Of a DNA stretch of 64,000 nt, positions 16,779 to 25,365 are shown in pieces. Position numbers and translations under genes: made by a program. The DNA is taken from contig NZ_VIWU01000001.1 in the NCBI RefSeq assembly GCF_007994075.1, positions 7,068,001-7,132,000 of the forward strand, in the 5' to 3' direction. The notes below the pieces were generated by a model that was not told the DNA's origin, did no database searches, and saw only the letters and a program-made list of their open reading frames with translations. The DNA comes from Pseudonocardia hierapolitana (lineage in GTDB: Bacteria > Actinomycetota > Actinomycetes > Mycobacteriales > Pseudonocardiaceae). Each line of letters begins with the position of its first letter. Position 1 is the stretch's first letter.

Positions 16779-17872
16779 GCGCCGTGAAGGACCCGCTGCT
16801 GCGGGCCCGCAACATCGTGCAGGAGTTCCCCGTGCGCGGGGCCGGAGGCCTGCACGGCGGCGTGGTCCACGCCGTCTCGGATGTGTCGTTCGACGTGCAC
16901 ACCGGGGAGACCCTCGGCATCGTCGGCGAGACCGGCTCCGGGAAGTCCACCCTGGCACGGTCACTGCTGCAGGCGCCGCGGCCGAAGTCGGGGCAGGTGC
17001 TGTTCCAGGGCACCGACCTGGTGCGGCTGCGCAGACGGCAGCTCGTGGCCGCGCGGCGGCACGTGCAGATGGTCTACCAGGACCCCTTCGGCTCGCTGAA
17101 CCCGCGCTGGCGGGTGTCGGAGCTGGTCGAGGAGCCGTTGCTGGGCTACGGCGTCAAGGGCGCCGAGCGGCGCAGGCGCCGGGTGGACGAGCTGCTCGAC
17201 CTCGTCGGCCTCGACCCGTCGGTGTTCGGGAAGCGCAGGCCGCGCGAGCTGTCCGGCGGGCAGTGCCAGCGCGTTGCCATCGCCCGCGCGATCGCCCTCG
17301 ATCCGGCCCTGGTGATCTGCGACGAGGCCGTGTCGTCGCTCGACGTGCTGATCCAGGCGCAGGTGCTGAACCTGTTCGAGCGGCTCCGGTCCGAGCTGGG
17401 GCTGTCGTACCTGTTCATCGCGCACGACCTCGCGCTCGTCAAGCAGGTGAGCGACCGGGTGGCCGTGATGCACCTCGGCCAGCTCGCCGAGGTCGGCCCG
17501 GCCGACGCGCTGTACCGCAGCCCGCTGCACCCGTACACGGCCGCGCTGCTCGACTCCGTGCCCGGCCTCGACCCGGCCACCGGGCGGGCCCGGCGGCCCG
17601 TGCCGCTGCGCGGCGAGCCACCCTCGCCGCTCGACCCGCCGAGCGGGTGCCGGTTCCGGACCCGCTGCCCCCGCGCCCAGGAGCGGTGCGCCACGGAGGA
17701 ACCCGCGCTGCGGGAGCGAGCTCCGGGGCACAGCGTGGCGTGCCACTTCCCGCTGGACCCCCTGGTGGACGCAGCAGCCGCCCGACCGCGACATCTGACC
17801 CGCTCCGCGCCCGACGACGCGGCCGGACCGCGCGGACATCTGCAGGTCGAGCCCCTGCCCGGCCGTTCATAG
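16775..17872 (+). CDS. ABC importer ATPase, DppF type
   Basis: A 365-residue second ATP-binding subunit. Walker A is GETGSGKST, the Q-loop VYQDPFGSLNPR, the signature LSGGQCQRVAIARA and Walker B LVICDEAVSSLD. The C-terminal cysteine-containing PPSGCRFRTRC block is present, followed by an extra tail of about 40 residues not typical of the family. The ATG overlaps the preceding stop (ATGA) and has GGAGGAGG upstream. It completes the importer begun at 12253. Confidence 0.92.
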   Translation: MSAVKDPLLRARNIVQEFPVRGAGGLHGGVVHAVSDVSFDVHTGETLGIVGETGSGKSTLARSLLQAPRPKSGQVLFQGTDLVRLRRRQLVAARRHVQMVYQDPFGSLNPRWRVSELVEEPLLGYGVKGAERRRRRVDELLDLVGLDPSVFGKRRPRELSGGQCQRVAIARAIALDPALVICDEAVSSLDVLIQAQVLNLFERLRSELGLSYLFIAHDLALVKQVSDRVAVMHLGQLAEVGPADALYRSPLHPYTAALLDSVPGLDPATGRARRPVPLRGEPPSPLDPPSGCRFRTRCPRAQERCATEEPALRERAPGHSVACHFPLDPLVDAAAARPRHLTRSAPDDAAGPRGHLQVEPLPGRS

Positions 17873-17922
17873 CATCCGAACCGGACATCCGGCATCGACG
17901 CCGTCAGAGAGTGGGTTTCCCC

Positions 17923-18006
17923 ATGAGCGAGCTTGCGAGCGAATCAATGTCACAGCGCTTGCGCGAAGCGCTGGCCGAGCGCAGCGAGGGCGGGCGGTTC
18001 GCGTGA
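17923..18006 (+). CDS. Possible 27-residue coupling mini-ORF
   Basis: A short ATG frame lying between the first importer and the SsuABC-like importer. Its TGA forms a GTGA overlap with the next gene's GTG at 18003. The peptide (starting MSELASES) has no domain and resembles the Ser-Glu-Arg-rich translation of the GAGCGAGC-type repeats common in actinobacterial intergenic DNA. It may couple translation into the lipoprotein gene or be fortuitous. It shares CGAGCTTGCGAG with the mini-ORF at 5730. Confidence 0.3.
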   Translation: MSELASESMSQRLREALAERSEGGRFA

Positions 18007-19070
18007 CCTCTGCTCCTCCAGCCCGGCATTCCCGGCGACATTTCCGACGTGCCCTTTCGGCACTCGCCGCGGGCCTCGCCCTGCTCCTCGCGGGCTGCGG
18101 CGGCGCGGCGCCCGCCGGCGGCGGACCGGGCGGGGGTGGTCTCACGCCCGTCACGTTCCTCAACGTCCTGCCCATCGAGAGCCTGACGTTCACCCCGGAG
18201 ATCATCGCCCAGGCCGGCGGCCACTTCGAGCGCGAGGGCCTGGACGTGCAGTTCCAGGTGACGCGGGGCAGCGCGCAGGCGATCCAGACCGTGATCGCCG
18301 GCAGTGCCCTGGTCACCCGGGTCGGCGACACCGAGATGATGGTCGCCGTCGGCGGGCGGGGCGCCCCGGTCAGCGCGGTGGGACAGCCGTTGCAGCAGGC
18401 GACGATCCGCGTCGTCTCGGCGGCCGACGACCCCATCCGCGCGCCGGAGGACCTGCGCGGCAAGACGATCGGCATCCCCTCGGAGGGCGGCACCAGCGAG
18501 ACGCTGGTCGACACGCTGGCCCGGACGGCGGGACTCACCGACGCCGACGTGAAGAAGCAGGTGGTGGGACTCGCCCCCGGCGTGTTCGAGCTGGTGCAGC
18601 AGGGGCGCATCGACGCCTACCTGGTGGCGCTGGACACCGCCGTGACCGTGCAGCGCCAGCAGCCCGACGCCGTGGTGCTCGACCCGTCGCAGGTGATCGC
18701 CGGCGGCACCCAGGTCTACATGACCTCGCAGGCGGCGCTCGCCGACCCCGCCCAGCGCGACGTCCTCCAGCGCTTCCTGCGGGCGGTGCGGGCCGCCCAG
18801 GACTCGGTGATCGCCGACCAGTCGCTCGACGCGACGCTTCAGACACTGGGGGATGCCTACGACATCCCGATCCTCCGCGAGCCCGAGGTGGCCAAGGAGA
18901 CCCTGCGCCAGTACATGGCCAGCTGGCAGGCCACCGGCGAGCCACTGCGGATCGCCCCGGACCAGTGGGCGCGCGTCTACGACGAGGCCGTGGCGGAGGA
19001 GCTCGTGCCCGGCGGCCTCGATGCGAGCAGCTGGTTCACCAACGACCTGCTGCCGGGGGCGTCGTCGTGA
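18003..19070 (+). CDS. ABC importer substrate-binding lipoprotein (SsuA/NMT1/TauA-like)
   Basis: A 355-residue receptor of the aliphatic sulfonate/nitrate/taurine type. The N-terminus has SRRHFRR followed by a hydrophobic stretch and lipobox LLAGC (Cys32). The mature part shows the NMT1-like pattern: GHFEREGLDVQF, a VIAGSALVTRVGDTE segment, DLRGKTIGIPSEGG and a C-terminal alpha-rich half. The GTG start overlaps the 27-residue mini-ORF by 4 bases. It is followed without gaps by its ATPase, permease and the UGSC-family pair. The substrate is probably a small organic anion, inferred from family only. Confidence 0.88.
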   Translation: MTSAPPARHSRRHFRRALSALAAGLALLLAGCGGAAPAGGGPGGGGLTPVTFLNVLPIESLTFTPEIIAQAGGHFEREGLDVQFQVTRGSAQAIQTVIAGSALVTRVGDTEMMVAVGGRGAPVSAVGQPLQQATIRVVSAADDPIRAPEDLRGKTIGIPSEGGTSETLVDTLARTAGLTDADVKKQVVGLAPGVFELVQQGRIDAYLVALDTAVTVQRQQPDAVVLDPSQVIAGGTQVYMTSQAALADPAQRDVLQRFLRAVRAAQDSVIADQSLDATLQTLGDAYDIPILREPEVAKETLRQYMASWQATGEPLRIAPDQWARVYDEAVAEELVPGGLDASSWFTNDLLPGASS

Positions 19071-19942
19071 GCAAGCTGTCCGACACCGCCCGGGTCGCCG
19101 AGTCGCTCGCCGGGCCCGGCGCGGGTACGGCGGAGCTGGAGCTACGCGACGTCGACAAGATCTACAAGGGCCGCCGCGGCGCAGCCACCGAGGCGCTGCG
19201 GGGCATCTCGCTGGCCGTGCGCGCCGGTGAGTTCGTGTCGCTGGTCGGCCGCTCCGGGTGCGGCAAGACCACGCTGCTGCGGATCCTCGCCGGCCTGGTC
19301 ACCCCGTCCAGCGGCCACGTCCTCATCGGCGGGAACGATCTCTGGAAGGGCAGCGGTCGGGACCCGGCGGCCCTGGAGAAGTTCGGGATGGTCTTCCAGG
19401 AGGCCAACCTGTTCCCCTGGTTCTCGATCGAGGACAACATCGCGCTCCCGCTCAAGCTGCGCGGGATGGACAAGCGCCGCCGCCGCGCGCGGGCCGGGGA
19501 GCTGTGCGAGCTGGTCGGCCTCGGCGGGTTCGAGAAGGCCTACCCGCGGGAGCTGTCCGGCGGGATGCGGCAGCGGGCCGCCATCGCCCGCGCCCTGTCC
19601 TACGACCCGTCGATCCTGCTCATGGACGAGCCGTTCGGCGCGCTCGACGCGCTCACCCGCGACCGCATGAACCTGGAGCTGCAGCGCATCTCCGTGGTCA
19701 CGGGCGCCACCGTCGTGTTCGTGACGCACTCGATCACCGAGGCGGTGTTCCTCTCCGACCGGGTCGTGCTGCTGTCGCCGCGCCCGGGGCGGATCCGGTC
19801 GGTGACGCCGGTCGGCTTCCCGCGGCCCCGCTCGCTCGACGTGGAGGGCGAGCCCGGGTTCCAGGAGATCGTGCGGCGCCTGCGCCGCGAGCTGGACGAG
19901 GACGGCGGCGAGGACGGCGACGGGGCGGGGGAGGAGGACTGA
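19067..19942 (+). CDS. ABC importer ATPase (SsuB/TauB-like)
   Basis: A 291-residue ATPase with Walker A GRSGCGKTT, Q-loop MVFQEANLFPW, signature LSGGMRQRAAIARAL and Walker B ILLMDEPFGALD, followed by VTHSITEAV. The pattern is that of the nitrate/sulfonate/taurine family. The C-terminus ends in an acidic Asp/Glu/Gly-rich tail. The GTG overlaps the receptor stop (GTGA), and its own stop overlaps the permease ATG by one base. It is the energising subunit of the importer at 18003-20733. Confidence 0.93.
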   Translation: MSKLSDTARVAESLAGPGAGTAELELRDVDKIYKGRRGAATEALRGISLAVRAGEFVSLVGRSGCGKTTLLRILAGLVTPSSGHVLIGGNDLWKGSGRDPAALEKFGMVFQEANLFPWFSIEDNIALPLKLRGMDKRRRRARAGELCELVGLGGFEKAYPRELSGGMRQRAAIARALSYDPSILLMDEPFGALDALTRDRMNLELQRISVVTGATVVFVTHSITEAVFLSDRVVLLSPRPGRIRSVTPVGFPRPRSLDVEGEPGFQEIVRRLRRELDEDGGEDGDGAGEED

Positions 19943-20733
19943 TGGATCGCGACGAACGGGCGAACTGGTTGCCGTGGGTGAGCACGCCGATCGTGCTGCT
20001 GCTGGTCCTCGCGGCGTGGACCCTCGCGGTCTCGGTGTTCGGCGTGTCGGAGTTCATTCTGCCGACGCCCGCCGCGGTCACCGAGGCGGTGCTGCGGATG
20101 CTCGCCGACGCCTCGACGTGGGGGCACGTGGTCATCACGCTCACCGAGGTGGCGCTCGGGTTCCTGGCTGCCCTGGTGTTCGGGCTCGTCGTCGGGGTGG
20201 TCCTGGGCAGGGCGGAGTGGCTGGAGCGGGCGCTGCGGCCGGTGCTCGTCGCCGTGCAGGTGGTGCCGAAGGTGGCCTTCATCCCGCTCTTCGTCATCTG
20301 GTTCGGGTTCGGGGTCACGAGCAAGATCATCATGGCGGCCACACTGGCGTTCTTCCCGATCATGCTGAACGTGATGCTCGGGGTCCGCTCGGTCGACCGC
20401 GGCCATCGCGACGTCATGCTCGGTCTCGGCGCCCGGCGCTGGCCCACGTTCCGCGACCTGGAGCTGCCCAGCACCTTGCCGTACGTGTTCGCGGGCATGG
20501 AGGTCGCCATCGTGTTCTCCGTGATCGGCGCGGTCGTGGGCGAGTTCCTCGGCGGCAGCGAGGGCCTCGGCTACCTCGTTGTGGTGAGCCTGAACGCCCT
20601 CGACGCGCCGCAGCTGTTCGCGGTGATCTTCCTGCTCGCCGTCCTCGGCTGCCTGCTCTACCTGGTTGTCAACGGGGCGAAGCGGTTCGTCATCCCGTGG
20701 CACGAGTCGGTGCTCGCCGCCGACCGACCTTGA
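19942..20733 (+). CDS. ABC importer permease (SsuC/TauC-like)
   Basis: A 263-residue membrane permease with about six helices. The EAA loop is visible as the HRDVMLGLGARRWPTFRDLELP region, preceded by the KVAFIPLFVIWFGFG helix typical of SsuC/TauC. Start ATG lies in a TGATG overlap with the ATPase gene, after GAGGAGG. Only 10 bases separate it from the second UGSC-family gene, so importer and UGSC-family gene are almost certainly cotranscribed. Confidence 0.93.
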   Translation: MDRDERANWLPWVSTPIVLLLVLAAWTLAVSVFGVSEFILPTPAAVTEAVLRMLADASTWGHVVITLTEVALGFLAALVFGLVVGVVLGRAEWLERALRPVLVAVQVVPKVAFIPLFVIWFGFGVTSKIIMAATLAFFPIMLNVMLGVRSVDRGHRDVMLGLGARRWPTFRDLELPSTLPYVFAGMEVAIVFSVIGAVVGEFLGGSEGLGYLVVVSLNALDAPQLFAVIFLLAVLGCLLYLVVNGAKRFVIPWHESVLAADRP

Positions 20734-20743
20734 GGGGGATCCC

Positions 20744-21298
20744 ATGTTCGAAGCGATGCTCGACCCGACCGGCGGGCCGTCCGCCACCGCCACCGGACCG
20801 CGGCTCGCCGCACGTCCCGCGCGGCTCGACGGACTGGTCGTCGGGCTGGTGGCCAACCCGAAGAAGAATGCGGAGCCGTTCCTCGACGCCGTCGGCGAGC
20901 TGCTCGCCGCCGAGCACGGCACCGCCGACGTGGTGCGCACCCGCAAGACCAGCATCACCGACCCGATCCCGCCCGCCACCCTCGACGAGCTGGCGCAGCG
21001 CTGCGACGTCGTGCTGATCGGTGTGGGTGACTGCGGCTCGTGCAGCGCCGCGGCCGTGGCCGACGGGATCGCGTTCGAGGCCGCGGGTGTGCCCGCCGCG
21101 GTGATCTGCACGGTCGCGTTCCGGGTGAGCGCCGACGCGATGGCCCGCCTGCAGGGCAGCCCCGGCTACACCTACGTCACCACCGCCCACCCCGTGGCCC
21201 CGCTCGACGAGGCCGGCGTGCGGGAACGGGCCCGGCGCGCACTGCCCGAGCTGGTCGGGCTGCTCACCGAGGCGCCGGTACCCGTGGTGGCCCGATGA
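20744..21298 (+). CDS. UGSC family (seleno)protein homologue, Cys form, copy 2
   Basis: A 184-residue paralogue of the protein at 5179-5733, identical in length. The motif VGDCGSCSA places the cysteines at 97 and 100, both ordinary TGC codons. LDPTGG, the AEHG segment, RKT, PAAVIC and TTAHPVA are shared with copy 1. Fewer than twenty bases separate it from the permease, and its stop forms an ATGA with the partner gene. A thiol-based role in handling the imported solute is inferred. The biochemical activity of the family is not known to me. Confidence 0.82.
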   Translation: MFEAMLDPTGGPSATATGPRLAARPARLDGLVVGLVANPKKNAEPFLDAVGELLAAEHGTADVVRTRKTSITDPIPPATLDELAQRCDVVLIGVGDCGSCSAAAVADGIAFEAAGVPAAVICTVAFRVSADAMARLQGSPGYTYVTTAHPVAPLDEAGVRERARRALPELVGLLTEAPVPVVAR

Positions 21299-22341
21299 CC
21301 GCTCTCGCGGAGGACGCCGATCGGCTGCACCACGCCCGCGCCGCCATCGAACACGCCTACGAGCAGGGCTGGACCGACGGGTTGCCGATCGTGCCCGTCA
21401 CGGCCGAGGTGGTCGAGGAGTTCCTCGCGGCCACGCCCCGCGCCCGCGACGAGGTCGTGGCCGCGGTGCCGCACCTCGGGCGCGAGTGCACCGTGGAGCA
21501 GGCGGCGATCAACGCCGCGATGGCAGGCTGCCGGCCCGAGTACCTGCCGGTGGTGCTAGCCGCGTGGGACGCGCTGATGCGGCAGCGGGTGGTCACCGGC
21601 GGCGGGTGGCAGAGCACCAGCGGGCCGGCGCCGTTGATCGTGGTGAACGGCCCGATCCGCGCCGAGCTGGGTATCAACTCCGCAGGCGGCGTGCTCGGGC
21701 CCGGGTTCCGGGCCAACGCGACGATCGCCCGCGCCGTCGGGCTGGTCGTGCGCAACGTGTTCGGGATCCGGCCGCAGGAGCTCGAGCAGTCCACCCAAGG
21801 CATCCCCGGCCGGTTCACGCTGTGCATCGGCGAGAACGAGGAGGAGAGCCCCTGGGAACCGCTCGCGACCGAGCTGGGGTTGGAGCCCGAGACCGATGCC
21901 GTGTCCGCGATGCTGCTGCGCACCTGCGAGTTCATCGACAACCGGCACACCTCGGACCCCGAGCAGGTGCTCTGGGACATCGCCGACACCGTGGCGCGCA
22001 CCGGCGCCGCCATCGGCCGGCACTCCTCGGCAGGCCTCGTGCTCGGCGTGGAGCACGCCCAGATGCTGGCCGCGGGCGGCTTCTCGAAGGCGGAGGTGCA
22101 GCGCTGGATCTCCGAGCACGCGTTCCGCACCCACAAGGAGATGCAGCTCGCCGGGAAGAGCCTCGCCGGGCAGGAGGGGCCGGGCCTCGACGAGCACGGC
22201 CTGCACGTCGTGCCCGACCCGGACCAGATCCCGATCGTCGTCGCCGGGGCGCGCAACGCGGCGATGTCGATGGTCGTCCGCCCGTTCGGCTTCGGCGGCT
22301 GGTCGCGCACCGCGCACCCGATCCGGCAGAAGGAGGCATGA
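21295..22341 (+). CDS. Conserved UGSC-partner protein of unknown function, copy 2
   Basis: A 348-residue paralogue of the protein at 5807-6862. It keeps GWTDGLPIVP, AAINAAMAGCRPEY, GGGWQSTSGPAPLIVVNGP, GFRANAT, ENEEESPWEP and NRHTSD. It differs mainly in the C-terminal third, where it has an EMQLAGKSL insertion. No signal peptide or membrane segment is seen. The ATG start overlaps the UGSC-family stop by 4 bases, so the two proteins are translationally coupled. The conserved polar motifs suggest an enzyme active site, but I cannot assign a fold or reaction. Confidence 0.78.
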   Translation: MTALAEDADRLHHARAAIEHAYEQGWTDGLPIVPVTAEVVEEFLAATPRARDEVVAAVPHLGRECTVEQAAINAAMAGCRPEYLPVVLAAWDALMRQRVVTGGGWQSTSGPAPLIVVNGPIRAELGINSAGGVLGPGFRANATIARAVGLVVRNVFGIRPQELEQSTQGIPGRFTLCIGENEEESPWEPLATELGLEPETDAVSAMLLRTCEFIDNRHTSDPEQVLWDIADTVARTGAAIGRHSSAGLVLGVEHAQMLAAGGFSKAEVQRWISEHAFRTHKEMQLAGKSLAGQEGPGLDEHGLHVVPDPDQIPIVVAGARNAAMSMVVRPFGFGGWSRTAHPIRQKEA

Positions 22342-22345
22342 CGAC

Positions 22346-22576
22346 GTGAGCATCGACGAGAACGCCCTCTCCGGACTGCGCAGCACCCTGGAGGCGGACG
22401 ACTACCGGATGGCCGTCACCGAGACCGGCGACAACGTCGAGGTGACGATCACCGCCGGGCCGGCGGCGTGCGAGGACTGCCTGGTCCCCAAACCGATCAT
22501 GCGCAACATCCTGCACGCGGCGCTCGGCGTGCCCGAGGACTCGATCGTGCTCGTCTACCCCGCGGACGCGAGCTGA
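22346..22576 (+). CDS. Small CxxC protein with NifU-C-terminal-like pattern
   Basis: A 76-residue protein starting with GTG after AGGAGG. The strand-helix order and the segment around Cys42 and Cys45 (ACEDCLVPK) resemble the C-terminal scaffold domain of NifU, where a CxxC pair binds a transient iron-sulfur cluster. The resemblance is by eye and weak. It sits directly after the UGSC-family pair and 2 bases before the next ATPase gene, so it is part of the operon. It could carry a cluster or metal, or act as a thiol partner of the CGSC protein. No counterpart is present in the first UGSC-family cluster. Confidence 0.65.
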   Translation: MSIDENALSGLRSTLEADDYRMAVTETGDNVEVTITAGPAACEDCLVPKPIMRNILHAALGVPEDSIVLVYPADAS

Positions 22577-22578
22577 TC

Positions 22579-23571
22579 ATGTCCCCGCCGCTGCTCGACG
22601 TGCGCGACCTCTCCGTGCGGTTCCCGACGCCGTCCGGCCCGATCGAGGCCGTGTCCGGGGTGTCGTTCACCGTGTACCCGGGCGAGACCCTGGCCGTGGT
22701 CGGGGAGTCCGGCTCCGGCAAGAGCGTGTCCTCGCTCGCGGTGCTCGGGCTCCTCGGGGGCGGCCGGGCGACCGGGGGCTCGATCCGGTTCCAGGGCGAG
22801 GAACTGGTCGGCGCCGACCCGGAGCGGCTGCGTCGACTGCGCGGCGCCGAGATCGCCATGATCTTCCAGAACCCGATGAGCTCCCTCGACCCGCTCTTCA
22901 CCGTCGGGGACCAGATCGCGGAGGCGCTGCGGATCCACCGCGCGGTCTCCCGCCGCGAGGCCCGCGACCGTGCCGTCGAGCTGCTCACCGAGGTCGGCCT
23001 CCCGGACCCGGCGCGGCGGGTGCGGTCCTACCCGCACGAGCTGTCCGGCGGGCAGCAGCAGCGCGTGATGATCGCCATGGCGCTCGCCTGCGAGCCCGCG
23101 CTGCTCATCGCCGACGAGCCGACCACCGCCCTCGACGTCACCGTCGAGGCCCAGATCCTCGAGCTCCTGCGCCGGATGCAGCGCGACCACGGCACCGCGC
23201 TGCTCTTCGTCACCCACGACATGGGCGTGGTCGCGGAGATGGCCGACCGCGTGCTCGTGATGTACGCGGGGAAGGTCGTGGAGCAGGGCGCGGTGGACGA
23301 GGTGCTGCGCGACCCCCGCAACCCGTACACGCGGGCCCTGATCGAGTCGATCCCGACCCCGTCCACGCCCCGGGACCTGCCGATGCCGGCGATCGCGGGC
23401 AACGTGCCGCACCCGTCGGACCTGCCCGGCGGGTGCCGTTTCCACCCGCGCTGCCGGTCCGCCATGGACCGGTGCGGCACGGACGAACCGCCGCTCGTCG
23501 ACCTGGGATCGGGCCGCACCAGCCGGTGCTGGCAGCACGAGCCGGCATCGGAGGTCGCCCGTGTCGGGTGA
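22579..23571 (+). CDS. ABC importer ATPase, DppD type (second importer)
   Basis: A 330-residue ATP-binding subunit with Walker A GESGSGKS, Q-loop MIFQNPMSSLDP, signature LSGGQQQRVMIAMAL and Walker B LLIADEPTTALD. The C-terminal oligopeptide extension has the cysteines of GGCRFHPRC. In this second peptide-type importer the ATPases precede the permeases, unlike the first. Start ATG lies 2 bases after the CxxC protein stop, and the gene overlaps the next by 11 bases. Confidence 0.92.
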   Translation: MSPPLLDVRDLSVRFPTPSGPIEAVSGVSFTVYPGETLAVVGESGSGKSVSSLAVLGLLGGGRATGGSIRFQGEELVGADPERLRRLRGAEIAMIFQNPMSSLDPLFTVGDQIAEALRIHRAVSRREARDRAVELLTEVGLPDPARRVRSYPHELSGGQQQRVMIAMALACEPALLIADEPTTALDVTVEAQILELLRRMQRDHGTALLFVTHDMGVVAEMADRVLVMYAGKVVEQGAVDEVLRDPRNPYTRALIESIPTPSTPRDLPMPAIAGNVPHPSDLPGGCRFHPRCRSAMDRCGTDEPPLVDLGSGRTSRCWQHEPASEVARVG

Positions 23572-24409
23572 TCCGCTCGGCGGGTTGGCCGTCGAGGCCG
23601 GGGTTCCCGGCCCGGCCCCGCTGTTCGAGGCGCATGACCTCGTCAAGCACTTCCGGATGCGGCGCACCGTGGTGAAGGCCGTGAACGGGGTGTCGCTCAC
23701 GATCCCGCGCGGGAGCACCGTCGGCCTCGTCGGCGAGTCCGGGTCCGGGAAGTCGACCGTGGCGCGGCTGGCGCTGCGCCTGCTCGACCCGACGGCGGGC
23801 CGGCTCTCGTTCGACGGCGTCGACCTGCTGCGCGCCTCCCGCGGCGAGCTGCGCGCGCTGCGGCGGCGGATGCAGATCGTGTTCCAGGACCCGTTCGGCT
23901 CGCTCAACCCGCGGATGCGCGTGGTCGAGGCCGTCGGGGAGCCCCTGGCCGTCCACCGGCTGGCCCGCGGGAAGGAGCGGACCGACCGGGTCGTGGAGCT
24001 CCTCGAACGCGTCGGGCTGGGCGCGCGCGACCTGCACAAGTACGCCCACCAGTTCTCCGGCGGGCAGGCCCAGCGGATCGGGATCGCCCGCGCGCTCGCC
24101 ACCGGCCCCGACCTGATCGTCTGTGACGAGGCCGTGTCGGCGCTCGACGTGTCGGTGCAGGCCCAGGTGCTGAACCTGCTCAAGCGGCTGCAGGCCGAGC
24201 TGGGCCTGTCCTACCTGTTCATCGCCCACGACCTGAACGTCGTGCGGTACATGGCCGACGAGGTCTGCGTGATGCACCTCGGGGAGATCGTCGAGCGCGG
24301 TGACGGCGACGCCCTGTTCGCCGACCCGCAGCACGCCTACACGAAGACGCTCGTCGGTGCTGTGCGAAATCTTCCTGGGCGCGACCTCCCCACCCCGGAG
24401 GGCACATGA
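23561..24409 (+). CDS. ABC importer ATPase, DppF type (second importer)
   Basis: A 282-residue ATPase with Walker A GESGSGKST, VFQDPFGSLNPR, FSGGQAQRIGIARAL and LIVCDEAVSALD. It is shorter than the first DppF-type protein and lacks the C-terminal cysteine block, ending soon after the YTKTLVGAV helix. GTG start, 11-base overlap with the DppD-type gene and an ATGA overlap with the permease that follows. It probably pairs with the preceding ATPase. Confidence 0.91.
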   Translation: MSGDPLGGLAVEAGVPGPAPLFEAHDLVKHFRMRRTVVKAVNGVSLTIPRGSTVGLVGESGSGKSTVARLALRLLDPTAGRLSFDGVDLLRASRGELRALRRRMQIVFQDPFGSLNPRMRVVEAVGEPLAVHRLARGKERTDRVVELLERVGLGARDLHKYAHQFSGGQAQRIGIARALATGPDLIVCDEAVSALDVSVQAQVLNLLKRLQAELGLSYLFIAHDLNVVRYMADEVCVMHLGEIVERGDGDALFADPQHAYTKTLVGAVRNLPGRDLPTPEGT

Positions 24410-25365
24410 TCGGGTACACGTTGCGCAGGCTGGGCTACGGCCTGGTCGTGATGGTGCTCGTCACCGTGTTCGTCTTCGTGGTGATGCGGCTCGTGCCGGG
24501 CGACGCGGTGTCGCTGCAGCTGCAGGAGACCGGCGTGAGCGCGGAGGAGGCCGACGCGCTGCGGGCGCAGTTCGGCCTCGACCAGCCGGTGTGGGTGCAG
24601 CTCGGGACGTGGCTGGCCGGTGCCGTGCAGGGCGACTTCGGCACCTCGTTCTACGGCGGCGAGCCGGTCACCGAGCTGTTCCTCGCGCGCGTGCCGGTCA
24701 CGCTGCAGCTGGGTCTGCTGGCCATCGTGATCGGCGCCCTGCTCGGGATCGGGTTCGGCATCGTCGCGGCCGTCACCCGCGGCACCGCGGTGGACGCCGC
24801 CGTGCGCGTGTTCGCGGTGGCGTTCCTGTCGGTGCCCAACTTCGTGGTCGCGCTGCTGCTGCTCACCTTCCTCGCGCTGTGGTTCGCCTGGTCGCCGCCG
24901 ATCGTCTACACGGGCCCGGGGGAGGACCCGGCGGGCTGGCTGCAGCAGATCGCCATCCCCGTGCTCGCGCTGGGCACCGGCGGGATGGCGGCGATCGCGC
25001 GCATGACCCGCTCGTCGATGCTGGAGTCGCTGGGGTCGGACTACATCCGCACCGTGCACGCGAAGGGCGCACGGCAGCGCACGGTGGTGTTCAAGCACGC
25101 CCTGCGCAACTCGACGATCGCGGTGCTCACGCTGCTCGGCCTCGAACTCGCCACCGTGCTGGGCGGCACGGTGATCCTCGAGCAGATGTTCGCCATCCCC
25201 GGCACCGGCCAGCTCATCTACCAGGCCGTCCTCGACCGCGACTACCCGGTCGTCGTGGCCTGCACGATCTTCTACGCCGGCCTGTTCGTCGTCACGATCA
25301 TCCTGATCGACCTGATGTACGCGCTGGTCGATCCGCGGATCCGGACCGGGAGGGCCCTCTCGTGA
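24406..25365 (+). CDS. ABC importer permease, DppB type (second importer)
   Basis: A 319-residue membrane protein with six predicted helices. It shows the DppB hallmarks: RLVPGDAV after the first helix, the EAA loop DYIRTVHAKGARQRTVVFKH, and GGTVILEQMFAIPGTGQL. The start ATG is in an ATGA overlap with the ATPase gene. It forms the translocation pore with the DppC-type permease at 25362-26279. Confidence 0.93.
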   Translation: MIGYTLRRLGYGLVVMVLVTVFVFVVMRLVPGDAVSLQLQETGVSAEEADALRAQFGLDQPVWVQLGTWLAGAVQGDFGTSFYGGEPVTELFLARVPVTLQLGLLAIVIGALLGIGFGIVAAVTRGTAVDAAVRVFAVAFLSVPNFVVALLLLTFLALWFAWSPPIVYTGPGEDPAGWLQQIAIPVLALGTGGMAAIARMTRSSMLESLGSDYIRTVHAKGARQRTVVFKHALRNSTIAVLTLLGLELATVLGGTVILEQMFAIPGTGQLIYQAVLDRDYPVVVACTIFYAGLFVVTIILIDLMYALVDPRIRTGRALS

